Shown: piece after piece, positions 1 to 9,859 of the stretch | How the letters are laid out: every line of letters starts with the position of its first letter | How positions within the stretch are numbered: position 1 is the stretch's first letter | DNA from: Adiantum capillus-veneris | Lineage: Eukaryota; Streptophyta; Polypodiopsida; Polypodiales; Pteridaceae | Length of the DNA: 60,000 bases | Assembly: GCA_014529385.2 (NCBI GenBank) | Contig: CM043965.1 | Span: 17,499,912 to 17,559,911, forward strand | Direction: 5' to 3' | Translations under genes and position numbers: made by a program | Notes under the pieces: generated by a model | What the model was told of the DNA's origin: nothing | Databases searched by the model: none | Seen by the model: only the letters and a program-made list of their open reading frames with translations

Positions 1-316
1 ACTTGACCTAAAGTGGGATTTGAGGCCATATGCATGTGTGCTTAGGTCTTATAAACTTGTCCTAGAAGTTTCATTATGTTTGGATGTCATTTGATGCTTT
101 AACGGATGTGATTTGCTTGCCGATGGCGATTGGCTTTTGGTGATTTCAGTCACTTGAGTTTAGCTTGAGTTAGATGTGAGTTGTTAGTTGTTTTCCAAGA
201 TATTGTAGCCTCTATGCACTAGTCGAGTCAGCTTCGTCCCATGGTTTGACAAATTAATCAGGTTCTCGCTAATACTGCAATAAGATAGGATGGTGAGGTT
301 AGACATGCATCCCACA
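1..316. repeat. LTR-like repeat, copy 1, cut by the window edge
   Basis: This stretch is closely similar, in the same orientation, to 14730-15060. Both begin their shared part with ACTTGACCTAAAGTGGG and end in CCCACA. The second copy starts TGTTAATAATT and ends CCCACA, the TG...CA form of LTRs. No coding potential is seen. The sequence next to each copy is different, so the repeat end is real. Which element it belongs to is unknown. Confidence 0.5.
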
Positions 317-1095
317 GAATTCGCCGCTGCCACGAAGGCTAGCCCAACATTGACGAGCTGATTTTTGGAAGTGCATAGCTACATGGTGTAGCTTGGAGGC
401 CTCCGGAAAGCCCTCGTCTCCAAAGGCCGCATCAAATTGTTGGATGAAGACCAACACTTTGTCGATAGCACCAAAGGTGCCATCATAGGTGAGAAAAGAG
501 ATACTCTTTCCTCCCTCCTTGAACTTCTTGAGCTTTTGTGACCTTCGCCATGTAGAGTATGATTTACGATGTCCTCCGCTCTTGTATTCTCTAGGAGAAT
601 AGCCATAGATTTCTTCGGAAGAGGAGGAAGGTAAAGAAGAAGGAGAAGAGGGTGACCTCTTTCTTGCCCTTTTCTTCCAATGTTTCCTCTCTTCCCTTTC
701 GTAATGATGTGGAGAAGGACTGTGTGTTGATCTTTTCCTCTTGGGAGGAGTAGGTGATCTTCTAGACCGCCATCTTTGTGGACCCACATCTCCAGAGGAA
801 CTTAAAGTTTCATTGCTTTCTTGCTCTTTGGATTCCTCCTCTCGTATGGGAGAGAGTCTTCTTTTGGGGGTCTCTTCAAGAGGCCTCCTAAGCTCTCTCT
901 CCTCTTGGAGAAGAAGGAAAATCCCATAAGCGCGAAGTTGTTTAGTAACTTCGGCTTGCAAAGCACGGTTGCCCATAGCTTGCTGCAACCTAGTAACAAG
1001 ATAATGAACAAACATGGGGGCATCATCATTAGCACCTTCATGTGCAAATCAAAGATATTAATGTTCATTCTACTCTCTTGGTTATTGTCTGTCAT
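317..1095 (-). pseudogene. Ty3-type retrotransposon gag relic
   Basis: The minus strand reads a Gag-like protein. The start is near 1095 (Met-Thr-Asp-Asn-Asn), followed by a frame change near 1015 and then an open frame of about 235 codons. It has a glutamine-rich N-terminus, a long Ser/Arg/Lys-rich linker and a capsid-like segment beginning FLTYDGTFGA and continuing to KSARQCWASL. The N-terminal part is homologous to the gag start of the Ty3 element near 29991-30200 (shared LLxRLQQAMGN-like motif), so both copies belong to one family. The relic stops abruptly at the LTR-like repeat ending at 316. No PBS or LTR is recognisable upstream of it. It encodes no complete product. Confidence 0.7.
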
Positions 1096-1159
1096 GTTAA
1101 CAAAGTTTGTGTACTTACTTAGTGTATGCTTTGGCAATTCAAAACCTTAGTTGCCACTC

Positions 1160-2902
1160 CTCTTAGCCTTTGAAAATGGTGCTTAAGTATCTACACCCAA
1201 GTCTCAAAGTGGTTAATTATAGAGAGTAGTGGGGTGGGTCTAATATTGCAGAATTTCCAAGGTCTAGCTCCTTTTGGACTTATTTCATTAGTTTCTGGAT
1301 AGTAGTCTTAAGTTTTAAAAAGGTTGTAAGAAGGACATGGCTAACAAATCTATTGTCTTTTTTTACATGGATGAAGGTGAGGACTATATCTTCTCATGAT
1401 CTTTTTTTGCTTAGCTGCTGTCCATCCACTAGTGTACCTAACCCTTTCCACATTGTAGACAATCATTGCAGATTACTCCATGAACAAAAACACTAGAATG
1501 ATACCTCATTCTCATATTTATGTACAAAAATACATCAAAGACTGAGTTGTTTTTATGATATTCCTTGACCCTTGTCTAAAGCCAGTTTTCTTTTGGACTA
1601 TTATGCTCTTTTGTGTATAAGTAATAGTTTAAAAATAGCAACATACACATAAACACACACTACTCCAATTGTTTCTATGAAAAACAAAAATCGTTGTATC
1701 TAATAATATTTCATTGCATTCTTCAATGGATTGAAGACATAGGAGGATAAAGGAGAACAAGAGTGATGGCTGCGAACTAAAAGAACCTCGAGTATGCACA
1801 AGTTTGAGTTGTATTATATTGTAGAACCTAAAATCCTATTTGCTTACTTTCTAATTAGCATAATACTATGATGCCTACACATACTGAGAAGCCAATCAAG
1901 GAGTACATTGTAGCACTATATCATCCATTGAGGTACCCCTTGGACGTTATGCATGCTCTTGAAGGTGATTGGCAACATGAAATTAATTTGCTAGGATCTC
2001 TTAGGTGTTGTTTAACTCAAGATTTCTTCATCAATGTGTAATTTTAGTGAACAAATTATTCCAGTATTTTTCTTTTAAACATATGCGTGCACCCATGTGC
2101 ACATGCACACACATACAAGTAAATAAAACACACTCCCTTATTGGAGAATGCAAGATGCTAGGTATTGCTAGATATGATGACTATAACACGTGGATGGGGG
2201 GCGCTTTAATACACATGTCACCCATTGAATACATGATTAATTAATTCTAGCTATATGTGTTGTTTGGTTGGTTGGCACGTGAGTCTCTCATCCCTCATCT
2301 AGGAATGCTTGTTAGTAGAAAGTATCTCCCACCAAATCCATTCTCTTTCTGAATTGAACTTTGTATATATCATTAATACTAAGTTCTTTTGTAAGTTATG
2401 ACAATGGATCTAATCTATGCTGTAGTGTGATTCCAATCTAAATTGTACTTAAGCATATAACTCCAATTGTGGTTATAGGATTATATACATAAAACACATA
2501 CATCCTTGTTTACTAACTAGCCTTTAATCAAACTAATATCATATGCCTAAGTGACAATTTAGTCAGAATAATTTGTACAACAACTCTAATTCATCTTCAC
2601 CTTAGCCAAAGGATTTCTATGGGGATGTGGATCATGATACCCCAATAATTTGAGTGAGTTTATTTATACATTTTGCTTAAAGTGATTTAGGTTCAATCAA
2701 AGGCTTTTGGTGAGAACAAGGGTTCCTTTATCCTAATAATTGTTATAATATTGATTGATATGTCATATATTTACAAAACCTTTAATTATAGCTAATCTAA
2801 CTTTGGTTATTTCTTGTTGCAGATTAAGACAATGATCCATTTTCATCTAGCTTTGGTTATCTTTTGTTGTAGATTTAGGACAATGATCCATTTTCATCTC
2901 AT

Positions 2903-2958
<56 letters not shown>

Positions 2959-3120
2959 ACTCGCTCAATTCTTTCTTAAATGGACTGTGGAGGCCTCAAT
3001 CTTTCTAAATGATAATGACATATATGATTGTTTTAATTTCCTGGAGGGCCTAATTATGAGGCTCCCTCCATGGTAGGACAAAACGCCACAGAGAGCCGAA
3101 TTGTATGCAGCCTTGTGCTA
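1160..3120. other. Anonymous non-coding DNA
   Basis: About 2 kb of AT-rich sequence with stops in all frames and no family I recognise. The only structured part is the (TA)n(GA)n microsatellite at 2903-2956. A roughly 50-bp stretch mentioning CTTTGGTTAT...TTGTTG...CAATGATCCATTTTCATC is duplicated in tandem just before it (about 2800-2900). Confidence 0.5.
2903..2956. repeat. (TA)n(GA)n microsatellite
   Basis: A run of TA dinucleotides passes directly into a run of GA dinucleotides. It is a simple sequence repeat with no coding meaning. Confidence 0.95.
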
Positions 3121-3153
3121 CCTAGTGACTTGCTTGTTGCTAATTGCTAGAGC

Positions 3154-3528
3154 CTAGCACGCATTCGGTGTGAAACCAAGTCTGTCATTCTCAATGTCAA
3201 AGATGAACTGAATGCGTTGTTGAGAGACGTTCCCGAGGATAGTCGTTGGCCGTGAAGTAGCCAAACAGACGACACTGTCTGCTTTGGTGAATGGCAGGCA
3301 CATACGCTTGTCAAGGACGTTTGGGCCCGGCTTATTCAAAAACATGAGCATATTATCGGGAGGCAACTCTAGGTTAGCACCTTGTGCGAAATGTAGAAGA
3401 ACGGAAGGAACGCCATCATGAAGGCGATCATCTTGACCTCCGCTCCTAAGGACGTAGCAAGTGTCCATGATGTCCAGAAAGGGACGTGTGAGGAGGAGTT
3501 GCGTGGCATGAGACTAGTCGCTGTCTAA
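3154..3528 (-). pseudogene. C-terminal fragment of a pepsin-like (A1) aspartyl protease
   Basis: The minus-strand frame ends with the C-terminal signature of plant A1 aspartyl proteases. It has a 'LELPPDN' strand, then CLPF, then TTILGNVSQQ followed by IFDIENDRLGF and PNAC-stop. In intact plant members this block is the last hundred or so residues, after the second Asp-Ser/Thr-Gly motif. Here the frame loses homology close to 3500-3528, exactly where the caulimovirid primer-binding site begins. The N-terminal and central protease parts, including both catalytic motifs, are not found elsewhere in the window. It is a gene fragment interrupted or displaced by the viral insertion. Such enzymes are usually secreted or vacuolar, but nothing here shows that the fragment is expressed. 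Confidence 0.75.
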
Positions 3529-3529
3529 T

Positions 3530-3543
3530 TGGTATCAGAGCCA
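3530..3543 (+). promoter_or_regulatory. Caulimovirid primer-binding site (initiator tRNA-Met type)
   Basis: The sequence TGGTATCAGAGCCA matches the primer-binding site complementary to the 3' end of initiator tRNA-Met. Caulimoviridae use this site to start minus-strand DNA synthesis, and by convention it marks position 1 of the viral genome. It lies just before the movement-protein frame and at the end of the host protease homology, so it marks the left edge of the viral array. Confidence 0.75.
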
Positions 3544-3727
3544 TTTATCTCTCTTTGCTAAAGAAACGTTGGTCATCAAAAGTTTTTGCTTATACCCAGT
3601 AACTTACTCACAAAGCCAATGCTCATTCATTGGACTTAGTAAAGCTTAATTAGTCGCAGTCGCTCAGGCAAGGTGCCGCTAAGTCGTAGACATTTCAGAA
3701 GCTTACTCTAAAAACACCAATTCTTGC

Positions 3728-4774
3728 TTGGCTACAAAGTTACACCTGAAGAAACTTCTTCTATCCAACCTTCCACTAGCAATGGCAATGATTGTTTCTT
3801 CATTCAAGAAATTACTCTCGGACAATATTGAAGTTGAGGAACAAACCCCTCAGGCCAGATGGAGTTTACTTAAAGTGACTGCTAATCAGGTATACAAGCA
3901 CAACAAACTCTTTGCTTTGTCTGCAAACACTTTGTACCATGAGACACATGGTAAGCTTAGCATCAAGGATAGTGATAATGATGATCATAAAATCCATATG
4001 TTCAAAGAGCTAGCAAAATTCAGAGAAAAAGCTTTGAAAAGAATTCATCAATTTGTCCATATAGGATATATAGCTGTAGGCATCATACCTCTGTTTTGTA
4101 AAGGTCTTAATGCGTCATGCATAGGAGCATTACTAGACACTAGGCACAAGAGCCTTAATGATCAGACTATTAGCATCCTGCAAGGAAGCCTGTCCAACGG
4201 AACCATATACATTGAGTGCTTCCCAAACTTTTCATGTAGTCTGTCTGATGGGTACTTCAATGAAGTGGTATCTTTGTTGATCAAGACCAATGGTCTTGAT
4301 ATGAAGAATACTTTTGACCACTTACAAATAGCCTACAGAATGATTGTTCGTATGATAAATACTTGCGTTCCTTCTGTCTACAACTCTGGATACTTACAAG
4401 GTTCAAAATCTTCCAAGGGACAGAACATAGTAATGAAGGTAGATGATACTACCATGGGCACTCTACCTAAAATGGTAGAATGGCAAGAAGTCCAGTTTCC
4501 TACTGAATGGAAATTGAATATTTCCAAAACTCTGATGAATGAGGTGCAACACTCTGAGCCTATGAAGATTGAGCGATTAGGCTCTACTAATCAGTATAAA
4601 GTTTTGGGAAAATCAAAGTCAAAACGGAAACTTGCTTCTGTTCTTGCACCATCACAGTATAATACTGCATCAAGTAGTTCTGCAGTATCTTCAAGCAAAG
4701 CTTGTCCAAAGTTAATGTGTATACATCCTGAGACCTATAAGGATTTTGAAGGTCTGTTCAGATGTAAACTCTAG
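3728..4774 (+). CDS. Endogenous caulimovirid movement-protein ORF (30K superfamily)
   Basis: This open frame of about 348 codons is the only movement-protein copy in the window. The first ATG is at 3782; the frame is open further upstream. The central part (roughly residues 105-205) has the 30K-superfamily pattern of caulimovirids: a hydrophobic beta-strand region with IPLF, then GLN, then ALLDTRHKSL, followed by a Cys-containing strand. In the family this protein opens plasmodesmata for cell-to-cell movement. Downstream follow remnants of coat, protease, RT and RNase H on the same strand, the usual caulimovirid order. The ORF is open, but the rest of the copy is broken, so it is best read as an inherited relic. 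Genus is uncertain; published fern endogenous caulimovirids would be the first comparison. Confidence 0.7.
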   Translation: MATKLHLKKLLLSNLPLAMAMIVSSFKKLLSDNIEVEEQTPQARWSLLKVTANQVYKHNKLFALSANTLYHETHGKLSIKDSDNDDHKIHMFKELAKFREKALKRIHQFVHIGYIAVGIIPLFCKGLNASCIGALLDTRHKSLNDQTISILQGSLSNGTIYIECFPNFSCSLSDGYFNEVVSLLIKTNGLDMKNTFDHLQIAYRMIVRMINTCVPSVYNSGYLQGSKSSKGQNIVMKVDDTTMGTLPKMVEWQEVQFPTEWKLNISKTLMNEVQHSEPMKIERLGSTNQYKVLGKSKSKRKLASVLAPSQYNTASSSSAVSSSKACPKLMCIHPETYKDFEGLFRCKL

Positions 4775-4849
4775 AATCATATAATTGCAACCGACTTTGC
4801 TATCAACGGGATTGAATGTCTCACCAAAGAATCAATCAATGACAATATT

Positions 4850-5560
4850 ATGTCTACAAGCCAACCATATATCTTGACTTCTCCAAATTCAAGGTTACAA
4901 CCATCGGAAGTTGCTTCCAATTGGCATACCAATGCCATCAAGGAATTGGCTGCTTTGCAATACCAGATATTATCTAAGTTAGCAGTCTTCACTTCTCCAA
5001 TGTCTCTCTCCAGACATGTTTTTATCCCTGAATCCAAGACAGGTATGAGTATGAAGTGGTCTACTGCAATGTCCTACAGAAAAAGGACTTTCCTATTCGA
5101 TAGTATTGATTATACGACTGATGAAACCGACTCCTCCACTGATGAATCTACTGCAGAGTCTACCCCAACTAAAGAACTCGTTTTTCCCGATGATAGTTTA
5201 GCCAATGACAGCTTCACTAAAATGTCAAACATGGTAAGAAAGCCTTACCCTTTCCCAAAATGTGCAAGTTATGATTCTTCTACAACAGAAGAGGCTACTA
5301 CCAGCTCAAGTGAAGAATTAGATACATGCCAGAGAAATTCAAGGCCAATGAAGATGAATTTATCTAAGAAGTAATAACAACTCTATCGGCCGCTACCACT
5401 ATTCAGAAGCATGGTCAAACAAAATGCTGATATTGTGAATCAGCCTGAATGGAAGCAACAAATGAAGCAACGTGATGATTTTGTCGGTCAACCTCCACCA
5501 ATAGTGTGACCATCCAAAGCTACTGAATATGCCTCTACTTCGACTTCTATTCCAAGACAT
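4850..5560 (+). pseudogene. Caulimovirid coat-protein region, core deleted
   Basis: A frame of 174 codons (4850-5374) begins with sequence that has no match in the minus-strand copy. It then joins, at about 5045, the acidic Ser/Thr/Glu-rich tail that follows the zinc knuckle in the minus-strand coat region (13020-13350). The coat core and knuckle (13370-14220 in the minus copy) are missing here, so this copy has an internal deletion. The frame stops at 5372-5374. The following 5400-5560 has a stop (TGA near 5508) in sequence that is open in the minus copy at 12840-12985. Confidence 0.6.
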
Positions 5561-5566
5561 TCTCCA

Positions 5567-6277
5567 ATGGAACATGCAACTGAATTTATTCAGGTATGCA
5601 GCAAGAATGATAAAGCCATTCTAGATGCTATCCAAGCTATACATCTGAATTGCAAAGAGCTAAGTCAATGCATAACTACAATAGAATCTCAGTTGGATGC
5701 TATTGAAGCCAAGGTAGATCAAACCTATGCTATTGCTACTAATCTCTCTGACATGGTAGCCCTGCATCAGGTAGCTACTGAGCCTGTTAGTGATTGGGTA
5801 CCGGATCACATTATGAATGTTTGTGACGTAATTCAATTTGATGCCAAATTCAATAGAGCATTCTATTCAGAAGTTTGGATCAAGTTTCCTCACAGACAAT
5901 CATTCCATGTGGATGCCTTATGGGACTCAGGCTTTGTAATGTCCTATATTAATCAAATCCTTATCCCTCCGCACTTGATTGAATATCTACCTTCTGGCAT
6001 TACAGTTTCATATGCCAATAACACCAGAGGGAGAATTCAAAAGGTAGTTTCCTATAAACTCGCTATTGGAAAAGCCAAGTTTCTGATCACCTTATACCTG
6101 CACCCTCATCCAAATACAGATCTTACACTTGGTGCAGATCTGGTCTCTCAGGTAACACCTTTCACTATCTTGCATGATCTATCCATGCAATTTTATGTAA
6201 AGGCTAAAACTTACCAGGTAAGCACAAAATCTAGAGGTGCTCTTCTTCTCGGGGGGGTTAATTCCCACTCTCCCTGA
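5567..6277 (+). CDS. Endogenous caulimovirid protease-domain ORF, plus-strand copy
   Basis: An open frame of 236 codons. The first hundred residues form a heptad-like, coiled-coil-prone region (IESQLDAIEAKVDQ). A retropepsin-like domain follows: an FHVDALWDSGFVMSYI strand carrying the Asp-Ser-Gly catalytic triplet, then a hydrophobic flap region, then LTLGADLV, the usual second conserved strand. In the family the enzyme releases coat and polymerase parts from the polyprotein. It is about 95% alike, by eye, to the minus-strand ORF at 12117-12983. The frame ends before the RT region, where the next 130 bases carry stops. Confidence 0.65.
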   Translation: MEHATEFIQVCSKNDKAILDAIQAIHLNCKELSQCITTIESQLDAIEAKVDQTYAIATNLSDMVALHQVATEPVSDWVPDHIMNVCDVIQFDAKFNRAFYSEVWIKFPHRQSFHVDALWDSGFVMSYINQILIPPHLIEYLPSGITVSYANNTRGRIQKVVSYKLAIGKAKFLITLYLHPHPNTDLTLGADLVSQVTPFTILHDLSMQFYVKAKTYQVSTKSRGALLLGGVNSHSP

Positions 6278-6309
6278 TCCTTAAAAAGAAGAAAGATTTC
6301 AACAATGTT

Positions 6310-7235
6310 TTCAAATGGAAAAAAGCAAATATTCTACAGAATTAGAAGCAATCAGAGAATTGCTAACACAACAGACTAGTGATAACCCGCTAGAATTCTA
6401 GGATAGAGAAGAGAATTGGGTTTCACTTCCAGGAAACCCTCCTACTGCAGGATTAAAAGCATCACATCTTGGCATGTCATTAGAGGACACTAAACTATGC
6501 AATTAGGAGATTGGACAGCTACTGAAAGATGGACTTATTTTTCCTAGTAACAATGCATTTGCTTGCCAGGCTTTCTACGTCAATAATCACTATGAGCAAA
6601 AGAGGGGAAAGAAGCGTCTTGTCATCAATTACAAGCCGATTAATGATTGGCTTGAACCTCAAACGTTTCCTCTACCACTTAAGGACGATCTTCTTAGAAG
6701 AATCAGAAGCTGTAAGATCTTTTCTAAGTTTGATCTCAAAAGTGGTTTTTGGCAATTCAAGATACATCCGGTTGATCGGCATAAGACAAGTTTTGTGGTA
6801 CCCCAGGGAATGTTTGAATGGAATGTCCTACCAATGGGTATTAAAGCTGCCCCCTGCTTATGTCAAGAAAGGATTGAATTGATTTTTGCAAACTGCAAGG
6901 AATTTCTACTTTTGTATATCGACGATATCCTAGTCTATTCTAAGGATATCAGTACTAGTAACATCATGCATCTGCATATGTTCATAAAGAAACTGCAAAA
7001 CACTGGTCTTGTCTTAAGTTTTTTCCAATCTCAGGTGGCATTTCTCAGTGTAGAGATTTTCTCAGGCTGTATCCGAATGCAGCCTCATGTTCTTAATAAG
7101 GTGAAAAGTTTTCATTGAAAAGAAGCAGCTACAGTCTTTCGTTGGGTTCTTACAATGGGTAGCTTTCGAGTATCCTCATCTAGCTAAAGATCTGCTAATC
7201 TTTCAAGGAACTAGAACGCTGCACCCACTTCTTCT
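6310..7235 (+). pseudogene. Caulimovirid reverse transcriptase, plus-strand copy, broken
   Basis: Homologous along its length to the open RT frame at 11069-12079 (minus). Visible motifs are KRLVINYKPIND, FSKFDLKSGFWQ, the VVPQGMFEWNVLPMG block and the catalytic YIDD box near 6910-6930. Broken by an in-frame TAG near 6400 (EF-stop-DRE), another near 6505 and a frameshift near 7110-7130 just after the connection region. This domain copies pregenomic RNA into DNA in functional caulimovirids; this copy cannot be translated whole. Confidence 0.85.
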
Positions 7236-7299
7236 GGACCGATCAGATGAGAAGGACAATACAACAGATGAAGCAGGTTTATTACCATTTACCACCCCT

Positions 7300-7710
7300 A
7301 GAAATCCCATTTGATAAAACTTTGGTGGTATACTCTAATGCTTCCAATGAAGCTTGGGGCTGCATCCTATGTGAAGAAACTGAAAGCGGTCCTATCATCT
7401 GCCGATGGGCATCAAGCCGATTCAAGGATCCTGAAGTCAAATATCATTCCATCCAGAGAGAGCTACTGTCAGATTCAACTCAGTATTGGCTTTTCGCTTA
7501 TTTTTAATGGGAGTTCCTTTTACCCTTCGTAGTGACCTTAAGCATTTTGAAAAATTATTGGAAGAGAAAAATGCTGGCAAGGTCAGTAACACCCGTATTT
7601 TCCGATGGTCCTATAAACTCAGTCACTTCGATATCTCTTACGAATATGTGCCAGGTCATAAGAATAATATTGTTGATTTGCTCTTGTGCATCAAAAAAGG
7701 GGAGGAGTAA
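7300..7710 (+). pseudogene. Caulimovirid RNase H, plus-strand copy, frameshifted
   Basis: RNase H-like segments follow the RT: VVYSNASNEAWG (first catalytic Asp position changed to Asn relative to the minus copy, which reads VVYSDAS), then KYHSIQRELL, then IFRWSYKL and HFDISYEYVPG. The pieces lie in different frames, with a shift near 7480-7500. The frame ends with KKGEE-stop at about 7710, the polymerase C-terminus, followed by the promoter-like repeat. Confidence 0.75.
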
Positions 7711-7727
7711 TGGTAACATGAGAACTT

Positions 7728-8156
7728 TCAAACTTTCGGCATCACATGTCAACTTTCAAACTTTTGGCAATGTCAACACCCGGCATCTTTTCTTTTTGGA
7801 CCACTATGTAACAGCTGTATTACACTCACTTTTCCTTTTCCTTTATGGACCACTATGTAACACCTGTATTGCACTGACCTCCTATCTCTTAATGACATCT
7901 GTACTCCACTACCTCAAAATATCGGCACCTTCTTTACACGCGTCCAAAAATGCCTATCCAAACTCTTGTATATAAGGATGAACTGCATTTGTAGATGGGG
8001 GTCTTGGATAAGCCTTCTATCTCTGAGATATGAGAAGCTTTGTTGCAAGCACTATCACTAGCCTTCATCTTGTAACCCTGTTCAATCTATGCAAGCAATC
8101 TAAATTACCGCTATTAATTTTGTCTTGATTATCAATGTTAATCAATTCACCTCTGA
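7728..8156 (+). repeat. Caulimovirid intergenic/promoter-like repeat, copy 1
   Basis: The stretch after the polymerase end is repeated at 8290-8720 (offset about 562-564 bp) and, inverted, at about 8960-9416. Each copy carries CTTGTATATAAGG, a TATA-like box (7969-7977 here), followed by GATGAACTGCATTTGTAG and a leader-like stretch. In caulimovirids the large intergenic region holds the pregenomic promoter and polyadenylation signal. Some, such as Petunia vein clearing virus, show quasi-terminal repeats when integrated. Promoter activity is inferred from position and motif only. Confidence 0.6.
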
Positions 8157-8280
8157 GATATGAGAAGCTCTGTTGCAAGCACTATCACTAGCCTTCATCT
8201 TGTAACCCTGTTCGATCTATGCAAGCAATCTAAATTACCGCTATTAACTTTGTCTTGATTATCAGTGTTAATCAATTCAG
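8021..8280 (+). repeat. Exact-length 130-bp tandem duplication
   Basis: 8021-8150 and 8151-8280 are two adjacent copies of one 130-bp unit. Both begin CTCTGAGATATGAGAAGCT and end GTTAATCAATTCA plus one variable base, with only a few differences (for example TTTGTTGC/CTGTTGC). The unit is the downstream part of the promoter-like repeat. The minus-strand copy has it once. Confidence 0.9.
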
Positions 8281-8289
8281 CTGTGTCTA

Positions 8290-8720
8290 TTTCAAACTTT
8301 TTGCATCACATGTCAACTTTCAAACTTTCGGCAATGTCAACACCCGGAATCTTTTCTTTTTGGACCGCTATGTACCAGCTCTATTACACTCACTTTTCAT
8401 TTTCCTTTATGACCACTATGTAACAGCTGTATTGCACTCACCTCCTGCCTCTTAATGACAGTTGTACTCCACTACCTCAAAATATGGGCACCTTCTTTAC
8501 ACGCCTCCAAAATGCCTATCCAACCTCTTGTATATAAGGATGAACTGCATTTGTAGATGGGGGTCTTGGATAATCCTTCTATCTCTGAGATCTGAGAAGC
8601 TCTATTGTAAGCACTATCACTAGCCTTCATCTTGTAACCCTGTTTGATCTATGCAAGCAATCTAAATTATCGCTGTTAATTTTGTCTTGATTATCTGTAC
8701 TAATCGATTTAGATGTGTCT
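8290..8720 (+). repeat. Caulimovirid intergenic/promoter-like repeat, copy 2
   Basis: Second direct copy of 7728-8156. It starts with the TTCAAACTTT...GCATCACATGTCAAC block and carries its own TATA-like box TATATAAGG at 8531-8539. It continues into the leader-like sequence that runs to the palindrome axis at 8826. It contains small deletions relative to copy 1. Confidence 0.6.
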
Positions 8721-8950
8721 ATCCTGTGTTTAGCTGTGTCTGTTCATTGCTGAGGTCCATTGTTGATCTTCTGTTGATATATCATGTGAGTAATCTGTTG
8801 TGTGCAAGCTCTCTTTTCGTAATCCGCTGACCAATTAGACAACGGATTACAAACAGAGAGCTTGCACACAAGAGATTACTCACACAACAGATCAAAAAAA
8901 GATCAACAATGGACCTCAGCAGTGAACAGACACAGCTAAACATAGGATAG
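8720..8950. repeat. Palindrome axis between plus- and minus-strand viral copies
   Basis: The left arm ends ...GTAATCCG at 8826. The right arm starts CGGATTAC at 8843. The spacer is 16 bases (8827-8842). Outward from here the left arm (GAGAGCTTGCACACAA read in reverse) matches the right arm with few mismatches through the promoter-like repeat and into RNase H. This is the fold-back point of a large inverted repeat whose arms are caulimovirid copies arranged tail to tail. Confidence 0.85.
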
Positions 8951-8959
8951 ACACAACTG

Positions 8960-9416
8960 AATCGATTAACACAGATAATCAAGACAAAATTAACAGCGGT
9001 AATTTAGGTTGCTTACATAGATCGAACAGGGTTACAAGATGAAGGCTAGTGATAGTGCTTGCAATAGAGCTTCTCAGATCTCAGAGATAGAAGGCTTATC
9101 CAAGACCCCCATCTACAAATGCCGTTCATCCTTATATACAAGAGGTTGGATAGGTGTTTTTGGACGCGTGTAAAGAAGGTGCCCATATTTTGAGGTAGTG
9201 GAGTACAACTATCATTAAGAGACAGGAGGTGAGTGCAATACAGCTATTACATAATGGTCCATAAAGGAAAAGGAAAAGTGAGTGTAATACAGCTGTTACA
9301 TAGTGGTCCAAAAAGGAAAGATGCCGGGTGTTGACATTGCTGAAAGTTTGAAAGTTGACATGTAATCCCGAAAGTTTGAAAGTTGTCATGTTACCATTAC
9401 TCCTCCCCTTTTTTGA
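8960..9416 (-). repeat. Caulimovirid promoter-like repeat, minus-strand copy
   Basis: Inverted counterpart of 7728-8156 and 8290-8720. The TATA-like box CCTTATATA is at 9130-9138 on the plus strand (TATATAAGG on the minus strand). Only one copy is present here, versus two on the plus side, so the palindrome arms are unequal. Confidence 0.6.
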
Positions 9417-9790
9417 TGCGCGAGAGCAAATCAACAATATTATTCTTATGATTTGACATATATTCGTAAGAGATATCAAAGTGACCGAGTTTATAGGACC
9501 ATCGAAAAATACGGGTGTTACCGACGTTGCCAGCATTTTTCTCTTCCAAGAATTTTCCGAAATGATTAAGGTCAATGCAAAGGGTAAAAGAAACTCCCAT
9601 TAAAAATAAGTGAAAAGCCAATACTGAGTTGACTCCTGCCAGTAGCTCTCTCTGGATGGAATGATATTTGACTTCAGGATCCTTGAATCGGCCTGATGCC
9701 ATCAGCAGATGATAGGACCGCTTTCACTTTCTTCACATAGGATGCCGTCCCAAGCTTCTTCGGAGGCATCAGAGTATACCACCAGAGGTT
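9397..9790 (-). pseudogene. Caulimovirid RNase H, minus-strand copy iii
   Basis: The frame 9702-9397 reads MASGRFKDPEVKYHSIQREL, continues through FRWSYKLGHFDISYEY and ends KKGEE-stop. It is the intact-frame version of the plus-strand 7410-7710. The upstream part with the DASEEAWD-like strand (9720-9790) is in another frame because of a shift near 9705-9720. It lies directly before the promoter-like repeat on the same strand. Confidence 0.75.
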
Positions 9791-9859
9791 TATCAGATGG
9801 GATTTGCAAGGGTGGTAACTGGAAACAAACCTAATTTATCTGTTGTATTGTCCTTGTCA

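Noticed and set aside
379-1150. Overlapping ORFs on both strands (136, 62, 111 and 109 codons)
   Set aside because: They are other-frame readings of the gag relic; only the frame with the capsid-like segment makes sense.
3520-3550. TGGTATCAGAGC as part of a tRNA gene
   Set aside because: No cloverleaf can be made around it; it is a primer-binding site. The same holds at 17746 and 29588.
7532-7975. 147-codon ORF, with a counterpart on the minus strand at 9132-9575
   Set aside because: It overlaps the RNase H end in another frame and then runs through the promoter-like repeat. Its similarity between arms is explained by DNA homology, not protein conservation.
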